From the NCBI RefSeq assembly GCF_014642175.1, contig NZ_BMIL01000007.1, forward strand, positions 229,502 to 293,501: 64,000 bases of DNA. The letters are read 5' to 3'. The notes under the pieces are model-generated. The model had not been told where the DNA came from and did no database searches. It worked only from the letters and a program-made list of their open reading frames with translations. Below are positions 18,829 to 27,611 of this stretch, one piece after another (position 1 is the first letter of the stretch; each line of letters begins with the position of its first letter). Made by a program: the position numbers and the translations under genes. This DNA is from Pedobacter quisquiliarum (GTDB taxonomy: Bacteria; Bacteroidota; Bacteroidia; Sphingobacteriales; Sphingobacteriaceae).

Positions 18829-18869
18829 TAAAAAAGCCGGCTTCCGCTAAGGAAGCCGGCTTTTTTTTT
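18829..18869. terminator. Bidirectional terminator between YebC and GH3 genes
   Basis: GCCGGCTTCC (18836-18845) pairs with GGAAGCCGGC (18851-18860). The stem is flanked by an A-run on the left and nine T on the right, so it can terminate both converging transcripts. Confidence 0.92.
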
Positions 18870-18877
18870 GCTTAGCG

Positions 18878-21181
18878 TTACAACAGCTTGAAATCAGCTG
18901 ACTTTAAATCTCTGGAGTTTGTTCCGATAAACAACTTGAAGTCACCTGGCTCAGCTACATATTGCAGCTCCGCATTGTAGAATTTCAGGTCTTCAGCACT
19001 AATCGTAAAGGTTACTTCGCGACTTTCACCCGGCTTCAAACTAATCTTCTGAAAAGACTTAAGCTCTTTCACCGGACGCGTGATACTTCCCACCATGTCG
19101 CGTGTATAAAGCTGAACAACTTCCTTGCCTTCATACTTACCGTTGTTTGTTACCGTAACCGTCGCTCTAATGGATTCTCCTGCTTTAAAAGAAGGTGCCG
19201 ATAACTTGATATCGCCATAGCTGAAAGTCGTATAGCTCAAGCCATATCCAAATGGATAAAGTGGCTCATTGGTCACATCCAGATAGTTGGAACGGAACTT
19301 CGAGAACCATTTACCTTCTTCCAAAGGTCGACCAGTGTTTTTATGACTGTAATAAATTGGAACCTGACCCACATTTTGCGGGAATGTTGCGGTAAGTTTT
19401 CCAGAAGGATTAACGTTACCAAACAAGACATCACCAGTTGCAGCAGCGGCCTGCGTACCACCAAACCATACGTTCAGGATAGCAGGGACATTTTCACTCT
19501 CCCATTTCAACGCTAAGGGGCGGCCGGTAAACAGCACGAGTACAACCGGTTTTCCGGTTTTTAACAAGGCCGCTAAAAGGCGTTGCTGTACGTCCGGAAT
19601 CTCCAGGTCTGTGCGACTGGAACTTTCTCCACTCATTTCAGAACTTTCTCCCAACGCGGCAACAACCACATCTGCTTTCATGGCATTGGCTACAGCTTCC
19701 TGAATGATGACTTCTTCGCTGCGGTTATCCCTTGGAATTTCACGACCGAACATGGTTGCTCTTTCCTGATATGCCGGATCTTCCAATAGGTTCGAACCCA
19801 GACTATGCAGGATCTTAACATTATTCCCAACAACCGTCTTTAACCCCTCTAAAAGGGAAGGTGTGTTGTTTAATTCTGCATTTACACTCCAGGTACCTGG
19901 CATGTTGCTTCTGGTGTTTGCTAGTGGCCCAACCAAAGCAATGGTGCCCGACTTCTTCAGTGGTAGCAAGTTGTTCTGATTTTTCAACAACACAAAACTT
20001 TGACCAGCCACTTCACGTGCCGCTTGCAGATTTGCAGGAGTAAGAATCTCCTTTTTTGCACGTGCATCATTACAGTAGCGATATGGATCATCAAAAAGAC
20101 CAAGTTTGTATTTTGCTTCAAGGACCAGCTTACAGGCATTGTTAATCTGCTCCTCGGTAACTTTACCTTCTTTCAAAGACTTTCCAAGCGTATTCAGAAA
20201 ACCTTCACTCACCATATCCATCTCAACTCCTGCTTTCAGAGATAAGGCAGACACTTGTTGCAAGTCACCGAGGCCATGGTCAATAAGTTCAGACACAGCT
20301 GTATAATCAGTTACCACAAAGCCATTAAATCCCCATTGCTTACGAAGCAAATCCGTCATAAGCCATTTATTCGCAGTAGCCGGTACACCATTGATGTCGT
20401 TAAAAGAAGTCATTACACTTCCTGCACCTGCATCAATCGCCGCTTTATAAGGTGGCAAATATTCATTGTACATGCGATGTAAACTCATGTCGGTTGTGTT
20501 GTAATCACGACCAGACTCTGCAGCACCATACAAGGCAAAGTGTTTTACACAAGCCATAATGGTGTTATACTTCGTCAGGTCATCACCCTGGTAGCCCTTA
20601 ACCATGGCTTTTGCAATCTCCGAACTCAGATAGGTGTCTTCACCGCTACCTTCGGAAATTCTCCCCCAACGTGGATCCCGGGAGATGTCTACCATCGGGG
20701 AAAAGGTCCAGTTCAAACCATCCGCACTTGCCTCTGTCGCCGCAATTCGTGCAGTTTTCTGTATTAACGGCAGATCCCATGTTGCAGCAAGGCCCAATGG
20801 GATAGGGAAGGTGGTCTTATAGCCATGGATCACATCCTGACCAAAGATCAATGGAATTTTTAACCTGCTCTTGGTTACGGCAATCTCCTGTGCCTTCCGA
20901 ATCCGCTGTGGGGTGGTCATGCTAAAAATGCCACCCACCTGTCCACGTTGTATTTTGCCTTCTACATCGGAGCTTACCGCGGAGCCGGTCGTGGCCTCAC
21001 CGCCAGTTACCAGATTCAGCTGCCCGATTTTTTCCTCAACGGTCATTTTAGACATGAGTGTCGATATATAGGTATTCATCTTCTGGTTTGCAGCGGCCCC
21101 AGGCTGCTGCTGCGAAAACCCGCTGCTGCTACTGATCAGCAGTCCAGCTATCATCAGGTAAGTTGATTTCTTCATATTCAT
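18878..21181 (-). CDS. Glycoside hydrolase family 3 beta-glucosidase
   Basis: A 767-residue exported enzyme with a signal peptide (to about residue 23, SSGFSQ). The N-terminal barrel has SPMVDISRDPRWGRISEG and the nucleophile region GFVVTDYTAV (Asp292). The alpha/beta sandwich has the acid/base region ALGESSEMSGESS, and a C-terminal fibronectin-III-like domain follows (LKPGESREVTFTI). Length and order match BglX-type enzymes. It is the last gene of the PUL, next to a GH144 enzyme. GH3 enzymes in such loci (for example BT_3567) release glucose from sophoro-oligosaccharides, and that role is inferred here. Broad beta-glucosidase activity cannot be excluded. Confidence 0.94.
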   Translation of the reverse strand: MNMKKSTYLMIAGLLISSSSGFSQQQPGAAANQKMNTYISTLMSKMTVEEKIGQLNLVTGGEATTGSAVSSDVEGKIQRGQVGGIFSMTTPQRIRKAQEIAVTKSRLKIPLIFGQDVIHGYKTTFPIPLGLAATWDLPLIQKTARIAATEASADGLNWTFSPMVDISRDPRWGRISEGSGEDTYLSSEIAKAMVKGYQGDDLTKYNTIMACVKHFALYGAAESGRDYNTTDMSLHRMYNEYLPPYKAAIDAGAGSVMTSFNDINGVPATANKWLMTDLLRKQWGFNGFVVTDYTAVSELIDHGLGDLQQVSALSLKAGVEMDMVSEGFLNTLGKSLKEGKVTEEQINNACKLVLEAKYKLGLFDDPYRYCNDARAKKEILTPANLQAAREVAGQSFVLLKNQNNLLPLKKSGTIALVGPLANTRSNMPGTWSVNAELNNTPSLLEGLKTVVGNNVKILHSLGSNLLEDPAYQERATMFGREIPRDNRSEEVIIQEAVANAMKADVVVAALGESSEMSGESSSRTDLEIPDVQQRLLAALLKTGKPVVLVLFTGRPLALKWESENVPAILNVWFGGTQAAAATGDVLFGNVNPSGKLTATFPQNVGQVPIYYSHKNTGRPLEEGKWFSKFRSNYLDVTNEPLYPFGYGLSYTTFSYGDIKLSAPSFKAGESIRATVTVTNNGKYEGKEVVQLYTRDMVGSITRPVKELKSFQKISLKPGESREVTFTISAEDLKFYNAELQYVAEPGDFKLFIGTNSRDLKSADFKLL

Positions 21182-21193
21182 ATTCTTTAATGC

Positions 21194-21412
21194 TTATTCT
21201 GCTTTAATTAGGTCCGACAATTTCGACTGACCATTTTCATTCAAGGCTTCAATGCGGAAGTAGTACGGCTTTTCCTTATCCATACCCTTGGACCAAATGG
21301 GCGTATAACCTTGATCCAGATTAATTAGGTTGCAATAGGCCAGCTGCTGCTGCGCAAACAGTTGTACGGTCAGCAGGACCAAAGTTGCCAGAATTGCTGC
21401 GCGTTTTAACAT
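21194..21412 (-). CDS. Short exported protein with a fibronectin-III-like end, possibly a deletion remnant
   Basis: A 72-residue protein: signal peptide (MLKRAAILATLVLLTVQLFAQ), then a short segment with GYTPIWSKGMDKEKPYYF and RIEALNENGQSKLSD, which resembles only the last strands of a fibronectin-III or carbohydrate-enzyme accessory domain. It is too short to fold as a full domain, which suggests a larger secreted protein lost its middle. It lies one base after the GH144 stop and 12 bases before the GH3 gene, so it is co-transcribed. Its frame is intact from ATG to stop, so it may still be made. I do not recognise a function. Confidence 0.6.
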   Translation of the reverse strand: MLKRAAILATLVLLTVQLFAQQQLAYCNLINLDQGYTPIWSKGMDKEKPYYFRIEALNENGQSKLSDLIKAE

Positions 21413-21413
21413 A

Positions 21414-22778
21414 TTATTTATTTATGGCCGGGCTTTTGAACCCTAGCTTCGTTAAACCTGCTTTTACATCCGGGTTGCTCATAAACAATTTCCATAACAA
21501 GCCGCTGCGGTAATTTTCAATCATCACGATGATCGGACCCTGATCAATGGCCAGGTGCGACTTCGCCACCCAGTTGTGCTGTTCGCTGAACGCATCTGCA
21601 AAGCCATATTCCGTCCAGATCTGATCGCCTTTATTTTCGTAAAAGTGTCTCAAGGCCTGCATGGAATATTCCGGGGTATATGGGAAGGAAGATAGGGCAG
21701 CTGTTGGTGTGATCACGCCAAGATCTTCTGTAGGGGAATGCGCTGCATAACCTTGCCAGCTATCACTTGCTGTTAAGCCCCAGCTGTTCGCGGAGTAGCC
21801 TTTGTAGCCCTTCGGATTTTCAATACAATAAGCACGGTTGATCAAGGTGTGCGCTTTATTCTGTTCAAAGTAATCTGCTTTGCCATCGTTCAAACCTCGG
21901 GGATCCAGCCCAAGAAAAGAGTAATGAGCGAAAAACAATGGTCCACCATATTCAAACCCCAATGGCAGGGTGGTATCAAAGTACTTCTTGCCGTTGTAGA
22001 AGGTGTTGTTATTGGTAAAGCCATCATCATATACCCTGCGGCTGATGCTGTTCTTTGGTGAAGCTGCGGCAAGTACATAAGTCATAAGGCACTCATTCCA
22101 ACCTTTAATCTGGTGGTTCATGCTCCAGCCATTATTCGGACTCCAGTGCCAGTAAAGCACATTCTGATTTTGGGTAAACCAATCCCATTCAATGCCTTCC
22201 CACATCCAGGTGATCTTATTTCTAATATCACGTTCTACTGCATTGTCTGCCGTATAGTATTGTTTAGCGGTAAGTAACCCCTGAAATAGAAATGCCGTTT
22301 CCACGATATCCGCTCCATCATCTTTAGGACTGAAGCGAATCACTTTTCCGGTTTCACCATTCAGCCAGTGCGGAAATGCACCATGAAACATATCGGCTTT
22401 CCAAAGAAAATCGACAATCTTCTTGGTGTGTGCAGCCGCCTGCTCGCGGGTAATGAATTTACGTTCCGAAGCCACAATGGTCGCCATCACACCAAATCCG
22501 GTACCGCCGGTGGTTACCACCTCATCACCATAATCAAAGGAGCGGTTGCTACGTTCCCTGGCCATACTACTTTTCGGATGTGCAAAGTCCCAGAAATAAC
22601 GGAAAGTTTGCTTCTGTACAAGATCAAGCAACTGATCATCACTTAATCCTCTCTTAATCTTCAGGTCCGGTTTTATGTAGTTTGCTGTTTTCTTTTGTGC
22701 GGAGGCGACAATGCTACCGAGCGAGAGCAATGTGGCCAGGCCAATCATGAACAGTTGCTTTTGATTTATCTTTAACAT
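21414..22778 (-). CDS. GH144-type endo-beta-1,2-glucanase (glucoamylase-like PF10091 family)
   Basis: A 454-residue secreted enzyme with a signal peptide (to about residue 27, SIVASAQ) and an (alpha/alpha)6-barrel pattern of family PF10091. Visible blocks are QKQTFRYFWDFAHPKSSMARE, TTGGTGFGVMATIVASER, GAFPHWLNGETGKV, DDGADIVETAFLFQGLL and WYWHWSPNNGW-like (LYWHWSPNNGWSMNHQIKGW). The founding GH144 member, from Chitinophaga pinensis, hydrolyses beta-1,2-glucan to sophoro-oligosaccharides. A signal is clear but a lipobox is not, so the protein is probably periplasmic. The related families GH162 and GH189 share the fold, so the exact family needs a profile search. Confidence 0.85.
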   Translation of the reverse strand: MLKINQKQLFMIGLATLLSLGSIVASAQKKTANYIKPDLKIKRGLSDDQLLDLVQKQTFRYFWDFAHPKSSMARERSNRSFDYGDEVVTTGGTGFGVMATIVASERKFITREQAAAHTKKIVDFLWKADMFHGAFPHWLNGETGKVIRFSPKDDGADIVETAFLFQGLLTAKQYYTADNAVERDIRNKITWMWEGIEWDWFTQNQNVLYWHWSPNNGWSMNHQIKGWNECLMTYVLAAASPKNSISRRVYDDGFTNNNTFYNGKKYFDTTLPLGFEYGGPLFFAHYSFLGLDPRGLNDGKADYFEQNKAHTLINRAYCIENPKGYKGYSANSWGLTASDSWQGYAAHSPTEDLGVITPTAALSSFPYTPEYSMQALRHFYENKGDQIWTEYGFADAFSEQHNWVAKSHLAIDQGPIIVMIENYRSGLLWKLFMSNPDVKAGLTKLGFKSPAINK

Positions 22779-22792
22779 AGGCTTGATTTTAA

Positions 22793-22820
22793 AAAGGTTG
22801 CCGTTGATGCGGCAACCTTT
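22793..22820 (-). terminator. Internal terminator-like hairpin between susD and the GH144 gene
   Basis: An 11-bp perfect stem, AAAGGTTGCCG (22793-22803) with CGGCAACCTTT (22810-22820), ends in TTTTT on the minus strand. It lies inside the operon, between the susD stop and the GH144 start. It probably lets only part of the transcription through, keeping enzyme levels below SusCD levels. Confidence 0.65.
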
Positions 22821-22853
22821 AAGTTAAAATATAGATAAGGGTATTTGTGTGTA

Positions 22854-24341
22854 TTAATATCCAGGGTTCTGTGTCAATAGTCCACCACTCAGATCAATCT
22901 CTGGTTGGGGTACTGGCCAAACCTCATTTTTACCAGCTTTCCAGCCTTTAGGGCCAAATACTTCAAGTCCACGGCCCTGTCGGATAACATCGAAATAGCG
23001 GTCACTTTCCATCGCAAGCTCAACCTGACGCTCTTTGTAAATTGCGTTACGAAGTGCAGTCTGGTCCGTTGTGGTCACCGGCGCTAAAACAGTTACCGGG
23101 TTGTTTCCTCTGGCCCTTGCACGTACAAGGTTCAATGAAGTCAGCGCGCGACCAGCATCTCCGAGTTCGTTTGCCGCTTCCGCGTTCATCAACAGGATAT
23201 CAGCATAGCGTAATATGCGAATGTTCTGCTGTGCACCTTCGCCAAAGCCTGATACACGTAAATTGAATGGCACGTACGACTTCTGGTTGTACATCGGGTT
23301 TGGCGTTGTCGTTGGAATTACATCACCCTGAGGGGTAGTTTCTCCTCTGAAGATGATTGTTGCATCTCTTCTTGGATCATTTGGCTCGAATGCGGCGGCA
23401 AGTGCAGCAGAAGGAACGTTAAAGCCCCAGCCACCACCGGGTACACCAGCTACACCTTGTACCTGACTGTATTGCGAGTTAGATGCACCTGCGTTTCCAG
23501 GTAGCAATTCTGCCTGAATTTCAAATACAGACTCACTGTTGTTTTCATTCTCCGTACGGAACGTTTTTTCAAAATCTGGGAACAACGAATAGCCAAGGCC
23601 CATCACCTGATTGGTCAGGCTAAGCACATCGCTCCATTTTTTCTGATACATGGCAACCTTTGCATGCAAGCCCATTGCTGCACCTTTGGTAGCGCGACCA
23701 AGATCCGTAGCCGGATAATTTTGCGGCAATACGGTTGCAGCCTCTGTAAGATCCTTCTCAATTTGCGCATAAACCTGATCTTTAGGTGTACGTGGAAGAT
23801 TGTACTCCGAAGCATCTTTAGGGATAGTTAACCTCAAAGGCACGTCGCCATAAGCACGTACCAGTCTGAAGTATGATAAGGCACGAACGAATTTCGCTTC
23901 TGACAGATACCTTGCTTTAAGGTTTTCATCCATCTCAATGGCCGGAATATTGGTAAGCACCTGATTCGCGAGATTGATGTTTTGGTATTGACCTGTCCAG
24001 AAGCTTTGTAAAGAACCTTCTGTTGAAGTTACGGTGTACGTATCGTACAGATTCCAGAATGTCGCATCATTAGGCGTAGAACCTTTATCTGCTTCATCTG
24101 AGCCAACGCTTTCAATAACTAATGCTGGAAAGGCCACGTTCTCCCACTTGCGTAGGTTCGCATAAATCGCATTAACAGCTTTGGTGGCATCGTCGGCCGA
24201 CTTCCAGAATTCCGCTGATGGCTGCTGCCCCTGAGGATCAACATCCAGGAAACTCTTTTTGCAAGAGCTAGCCAGTAGTGCGGTAGATAAAAGTGCCACA
24301 CTCAGGCTTTTTAAAAGAAATGTATTATTTAAGGTTTTCAT
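22854..24341 (-). CDS. SusD/RagB-family outer-membrane lipoprotein of the beta-glucan locus
   Basis: A 495-residue surface lipoprotein with lipobox LLASSC (Cys27) followed by KKSFLDVDPQGQQP. The N-terminal TPR-like region includes AKFVRALSYFRLVRAYGDVPLRL. The C-terminal part has ILRYADILLMNAEAANELG, RQVELAMESDRYFDVIRQG and the terminal TQNPGY. It lies 11 bases after susC and forms the lid of that transporter. Its predicted ligand, from the GH144 and GH3 genes downstream, is beta-1,2-glucan or sophoro-oligosaccharides. Confidence 0.95.
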   Translation of the reverse strand: MKTLNNTFLLKSLSVALLSTALLASSCKKSFLDVDPQGQQPSAEFWKSADDATKAVNAIYANLRKWENVAFPALVIESVGSDEADKGSTPNDATFWNLYDTYTVTSTEGSLQSFWTGQYQNINLANQVLTNIPAIEMDENLKARYLSEAKFVRALSYFRLVRAYGDVPLRLTIPKDASEYNLPRTPKDQVYAQIEKDLTEAATVLPQNYPATDLGRATKGAAMGLHAKVAMYQKKWSDVLSLTNQVMGLGYSLFPDFEKTFRTENENNSESVFEIQAELLPGNAGASNSQYSQVQGVAGVPGGGWGFNVPSAALAAAFEPNDPRRDATIIFRGETTPQGDVIPTTTPNPMYNQKSYVPFNLRVSGFGEGAQQNIRILRYADILLMNAEAANELGDAGRALTSLNLVRARARGNNPVTVLAPVTTTDQTALRNAIYKERQVELAMESDRYFDVIRQGRGLEVFGPKGWKAGKNEVWPVPQPEIDLSGGLLTQNPGY

Positions 24342-24352
24342 GGTTTGATCAA

Positions 24353-27300
24353 TTAAAATGTAACATTTACACCAACATTGTAGGTCGCGAATAATGGATA
24401 AACATTCGCATCAATACCTGCATTGGTTGGTGATCCACCAACTTCAGGACTGAAGCCGCGGTACCCGAAGAAGTTTAAAGCATTCTGCGCATTTGCAAAT
24501 ACCCTGAACTTTCTCATCTTCCACTTATTAACCAATTCGGTAGGTAAGGAATAACCCAGTTGAACATTTCTCAACCTTACGTATGCGCCACTTTCTACAT
24601 AGAAATCGTTAGGTAAATAGTTGGTTGCACCACCTATTTTCGCAGAAGGGTAAGTATTGGTGGAACCTGGTCCGGTCCAACGGTTATCAAAGAACTCCTT
24701 AGTGAAGTTCTCGTTACCAAAACGGTAGCCCAGATTCGCATTATAGATGTCTACACCAGCCACACCCTGAACATCAATGGTTAGATCGAAGTTTCTGTAA
24801 GCAAAATTGGTGTTTACACCATAGTTGTATTTAGGATTTGGATTACCCAAAGCAATACGGTCTCTGCCATCAATTAAGCCGTCACCATTTTGATCTACAT
24901 ATTTGAAGTCACCAGCAGTTGTTCCCGCCTGAGGAGAAGCTGCTGCTTCTTCATTAGACTGGAAAATACCCGCTACCTGATAGCCAAAGAATTCACCGAT
25001 AGGTCTTCCGGCAACAGTTCTGGTCGCTAAAGCACCACTTACCAGTCCGGTTCCACCCGCATAGATCGGGTTATTACCTGTTGTTACATTAAGTACTTTG
25101 TTGTTGTTAATACCAAGATTGGCACTGATCGAATAGGTCAGGTCGCCAGCAGTCTTATCAGACCAGGTTGCACTGAATTCAAATCCACGGTTGCGGAAAT
25201 CTGCCTGGTTACCGATCAATCTGCTGTTTGAGGTACCCAATGATCCAAAAATTGGAATATCAAAAATGGCCTGCTCGGTTGTTTTGTTGTAGTAATCCAA
25301 TTCTACATTCAGACGGTTTTTCATGAAGCCCATTTCCAAACCAATGTCTGTTCCTGCACTGCGTTCCCAGAAAATTGCTGGCGGTACCAATGTGGTAATG
25401 CCGGCACCTGTATAAGGCAGTCCACCAAAGAAAGCAATTAATCCTGCACCCTGAGAAACAAGTTGTGTTGTCGGGTTGATAGGTACACCTGCGTTACCTA
25501 CTTTACCCCAGCTACCACGAAGTTTCAAATTGGTAAAGATCTTCTGATCTTTCATGAATTCCTCGTTGGTGATTACCCAGCCTGCGCCAACTGAAGGGAA
25601 GTAGCCCCAAACATCTTCGCCGCCAAAGAATTGAGATGCACCATCTGCTCTAAGTGAAGCATTTAACAGGTATTTGTTAGCGAAGGAATAGTTAACACGT
25701 CCGAAGTAAGAAGCAGCCGTATTCAGGGAGCCACTATCATTGATTACACGGCTCGCCGCATCGCCAAGGCTTAAATATAAATCGGCATCGCTGTTAAAAG
25801 GTACGTTTTGTGCAGATGCATTCAGAGAATAGCTCTTGAAGCGTTGAGCAGTCTGACCAAGTAAAACGGTGAAGTTGTGATCTTCAATTTTCTTATCGTA
25901 AGACAAGGTGTTTTCTATGATCCAGTTACGCGTTTCCACACGATTTACACCCAACACGCTGATCGTCGCGTTCTGTGCAGTCGTTGCGAAGTATTTCGGT
26001 GTATAAGAACGCACTTCATCCTGGCCAAAGTCGCCACCGAAGCTCGTTTTAAACGTAAAGTCTTTTAGAAACTTCAATTCAGCGAACACATTACCGGTAA
26101 CTTTATATCTGGCAGTTCTTTGATTGTAGAAGTCTAAAGTCGCTTGCGGGTTCATGTTACTTCCATTACCCAGATTGAAGCTGTTGGGATCACCATAAGA
26201 GCCATCAGCGTTGAAAACCGGTACTACCGGAGATGCAGCATACAAACCACGGAAAATAGAACCAGGTGCATCCTTTGAAGCACTTGAGCTTCCGGTTACA
26301 TTATAACCAACTTTCAAAGGTTCGAAGATCTGGAAGTCGCTTGATAACCTTGCTGTATAGCGTTTGTAGTTGTTGTTCTCTACGTTACCATCCTGGTTCA
26401 GATAGCCCAGAGATAAATTGTAAGTTGATTTTTCACCACCACCATTTACAGAGATCTGGTGATTGGTCACCATTGCATCTCTAAGGATAACATCGCGCCA
26501 GTTTGTGCCCTCACCAAGGTTGGTGTTTGCGAACAATGGCTCCTGGTTCAGTAAGCCATAAAGCTCATTAACCGCAGTCGCATATTCTGTTGCATTGGTC
26601 ATATCCACCGCATTGGTTACGCTTTGTATACCCACATAACCATTATAGTTAACCGTAGCATCACCACGCTTACCACGGTTCGTGGTTACCAGAACCACAC
26701 CGTTTGCTGCACGGATACCGTAAATCGACTGACTGGATGCATCTTTCAGAATACTGATGTTTGCAATGTCTGCAGGATTCAGGAAGTTGATATCGTCATA
26801 CCACACACCGTCTACGACATACAATACGCCGGTATTACCATAGATTGTACCGGTACCACGAATGGTGATTTGCGGAGAAGAACCTGGTGCACCGTTGTTG
26901 GTGATGTTTACACCAGCCACACGGCCCTGTAAAGAACTAACCGGGTTTACAGAAGCCTGCTTGGTGATGTCTTCACCTTTTACGGTACTTACTGATCCGG
27001 TTACATCGATTTTCCGTTGTGTACCGTATCCGACCACAACCACCTGTTCCAGATTCTGTACGTCGGATTGTAGTGCGATGTTAACGGAAGTTTGATTATT
27101 GACTGGCACCTCTCTGGTGGTATAACCGATGTAGGTAAATAGCAGGGTGCTGTTGCTTGGTGCATTGATGGAATATCTTCCACTTGCGTCTGTTTGTGTT
27201 CCTGAGGTTGTGCCTTTAACCTGTATGCTTACTGCCGGAATTGCAGAGCGATCTGCTGCATCCGTAACAACGCCCGTAATTGTTATATTCTGGGCAAAAG

Positions 27301-27364
27301 CATTGCTGATAAAAAGTAAACCAAGAAAAGTCAGAACAGAGATTCTTGTAAACATTCTTTTCAT
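24353..27364 (-). CDS. SusC/RagA-family TonB-dependent transporter of the beta-glucan locus
   Basis: A 1003-residue transporter. The signal peptide ends near residue 24 (SNAFAQ), followed by a regulatory-like domain (ITGVVTDAADRSAIPAVSIQV), the TonB-box region VVVVGYGTQRKIDVTGSVST, a plug with QITIRGTGTIYGNTGVLYVVDG and YGIRAANGVVLVTT, and a barrel ending YNVGVNVTF. It imports oligosaccharides with its SusD partner. It is the first gene downstream of the tethered regulator, across a 247-base gap that should contain the regulated promoter. Confidence 0.95.
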   Translation of the reverse strand: MKRMFTRISVLTFLGLLFISNAFAQNITITGVVTDAADRSAIPAVSIQVKGTTSGTQTDASGRYSINAPSNSTLLFTYIGYTTREVPVNNQTSVNIALQSDVQNLEQVVVVGYGTQRKIDVTGSVSTVKGEDITKQASVNPVSSLQGRVAGVNITNNGAPGSSPQITIRGTGTIYGNTGVLYVVDGVWYDDINFLNPADIANISILKDASSQSIYGIRAANGVVLVTTNRGKRGDATVNYNGYVGIQSVTNAVDMTNATEYATAVNELYGLLNQEPLFANTNLGEGTNWRDVILRDAMVTNHQISVNGGGEKSTYNLSLGYLNQDGNVENNNYKRYTARLSSDFQIFEPLKVGYNVTGSSSASKDAPGSIFRGLYAASPVVPVFNADGSYGDPNSFNLGNGSNMNPQATLDFYNQRTARYKVTGNVFAELKFLKDFTFKTSFGGDFGQDEVRSYTPKYFATTAQNATISVLGVNRVETRNWIIENTLSYDKKIEDHNFTVLLGQTAQRFKSYSLNASAQNVPFNSDADLYLSLGDAASRVINDSGSLNTAASYFGRVNYSFANKYLLNASLRADGASQFFGGEDVWGYFPSVGAGWVITNEEFMKDQKIFTNLKLRGSWGKVGNAGVPINPTTQLVSQGAGLIAFFGGLPYTGAGITTLVPPAIFWERSAGTDIGLEMGFMKNRLNVELDYYNKTTEQAIFDIPIFGSLGTSNSRLIGNQADFRNRGFEFSATWSDKTAGDLTYSISANLGINNNKVLNVTTGNNPIYAGGTGLVSGALATRTVAGRPIGEFFGYQVAGIFQSNEEAAASPQAGTTAGDFKYVDQNGDGLIDGRDRIALGNPNPKYNYGVNTNFAYRNFDLTIDVQGVAGVDIYNANLGYRFGNENFTKEFFDNRWTGPGSTNTYPSAKIGGATNYLPNDFYVESGAYVRLRNVQLGYSLPTELVNKWKMRKFRVFANAQNALNFFGYRGFSPEVGGSPTNAGIDANVYPLFATYNVGVNVTF

Positions 27365-27611
27365 ACTCGTTTATATTTGAAATATTGAAGGCTAAATCTC
27401 AGGTACAATTTGAAGTATCCCAAAATATTCGCCTATACATGAATACATCACGATGCGGATGTGCAATTTGCGGGAGCGCTGACTCCTTCTATAACACTTG
27501 AACTTGCTGAAAGTTATGGTGTTAGCGGGAATTGTGAAAAGAAATGTGAAGCAGTAATCTGGGGGTCTGTGTGTAGTGCTTGTGTGGTCCTGATGTAGTG
27601 TTGATGTAGTA

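Noticed and set aside
27591..27610. TGATGTAGT direct repeat before the end of the regulator gene
   Set aside because: Two nine-base copies just downstream of a stop codon are too short and simple to support a function.
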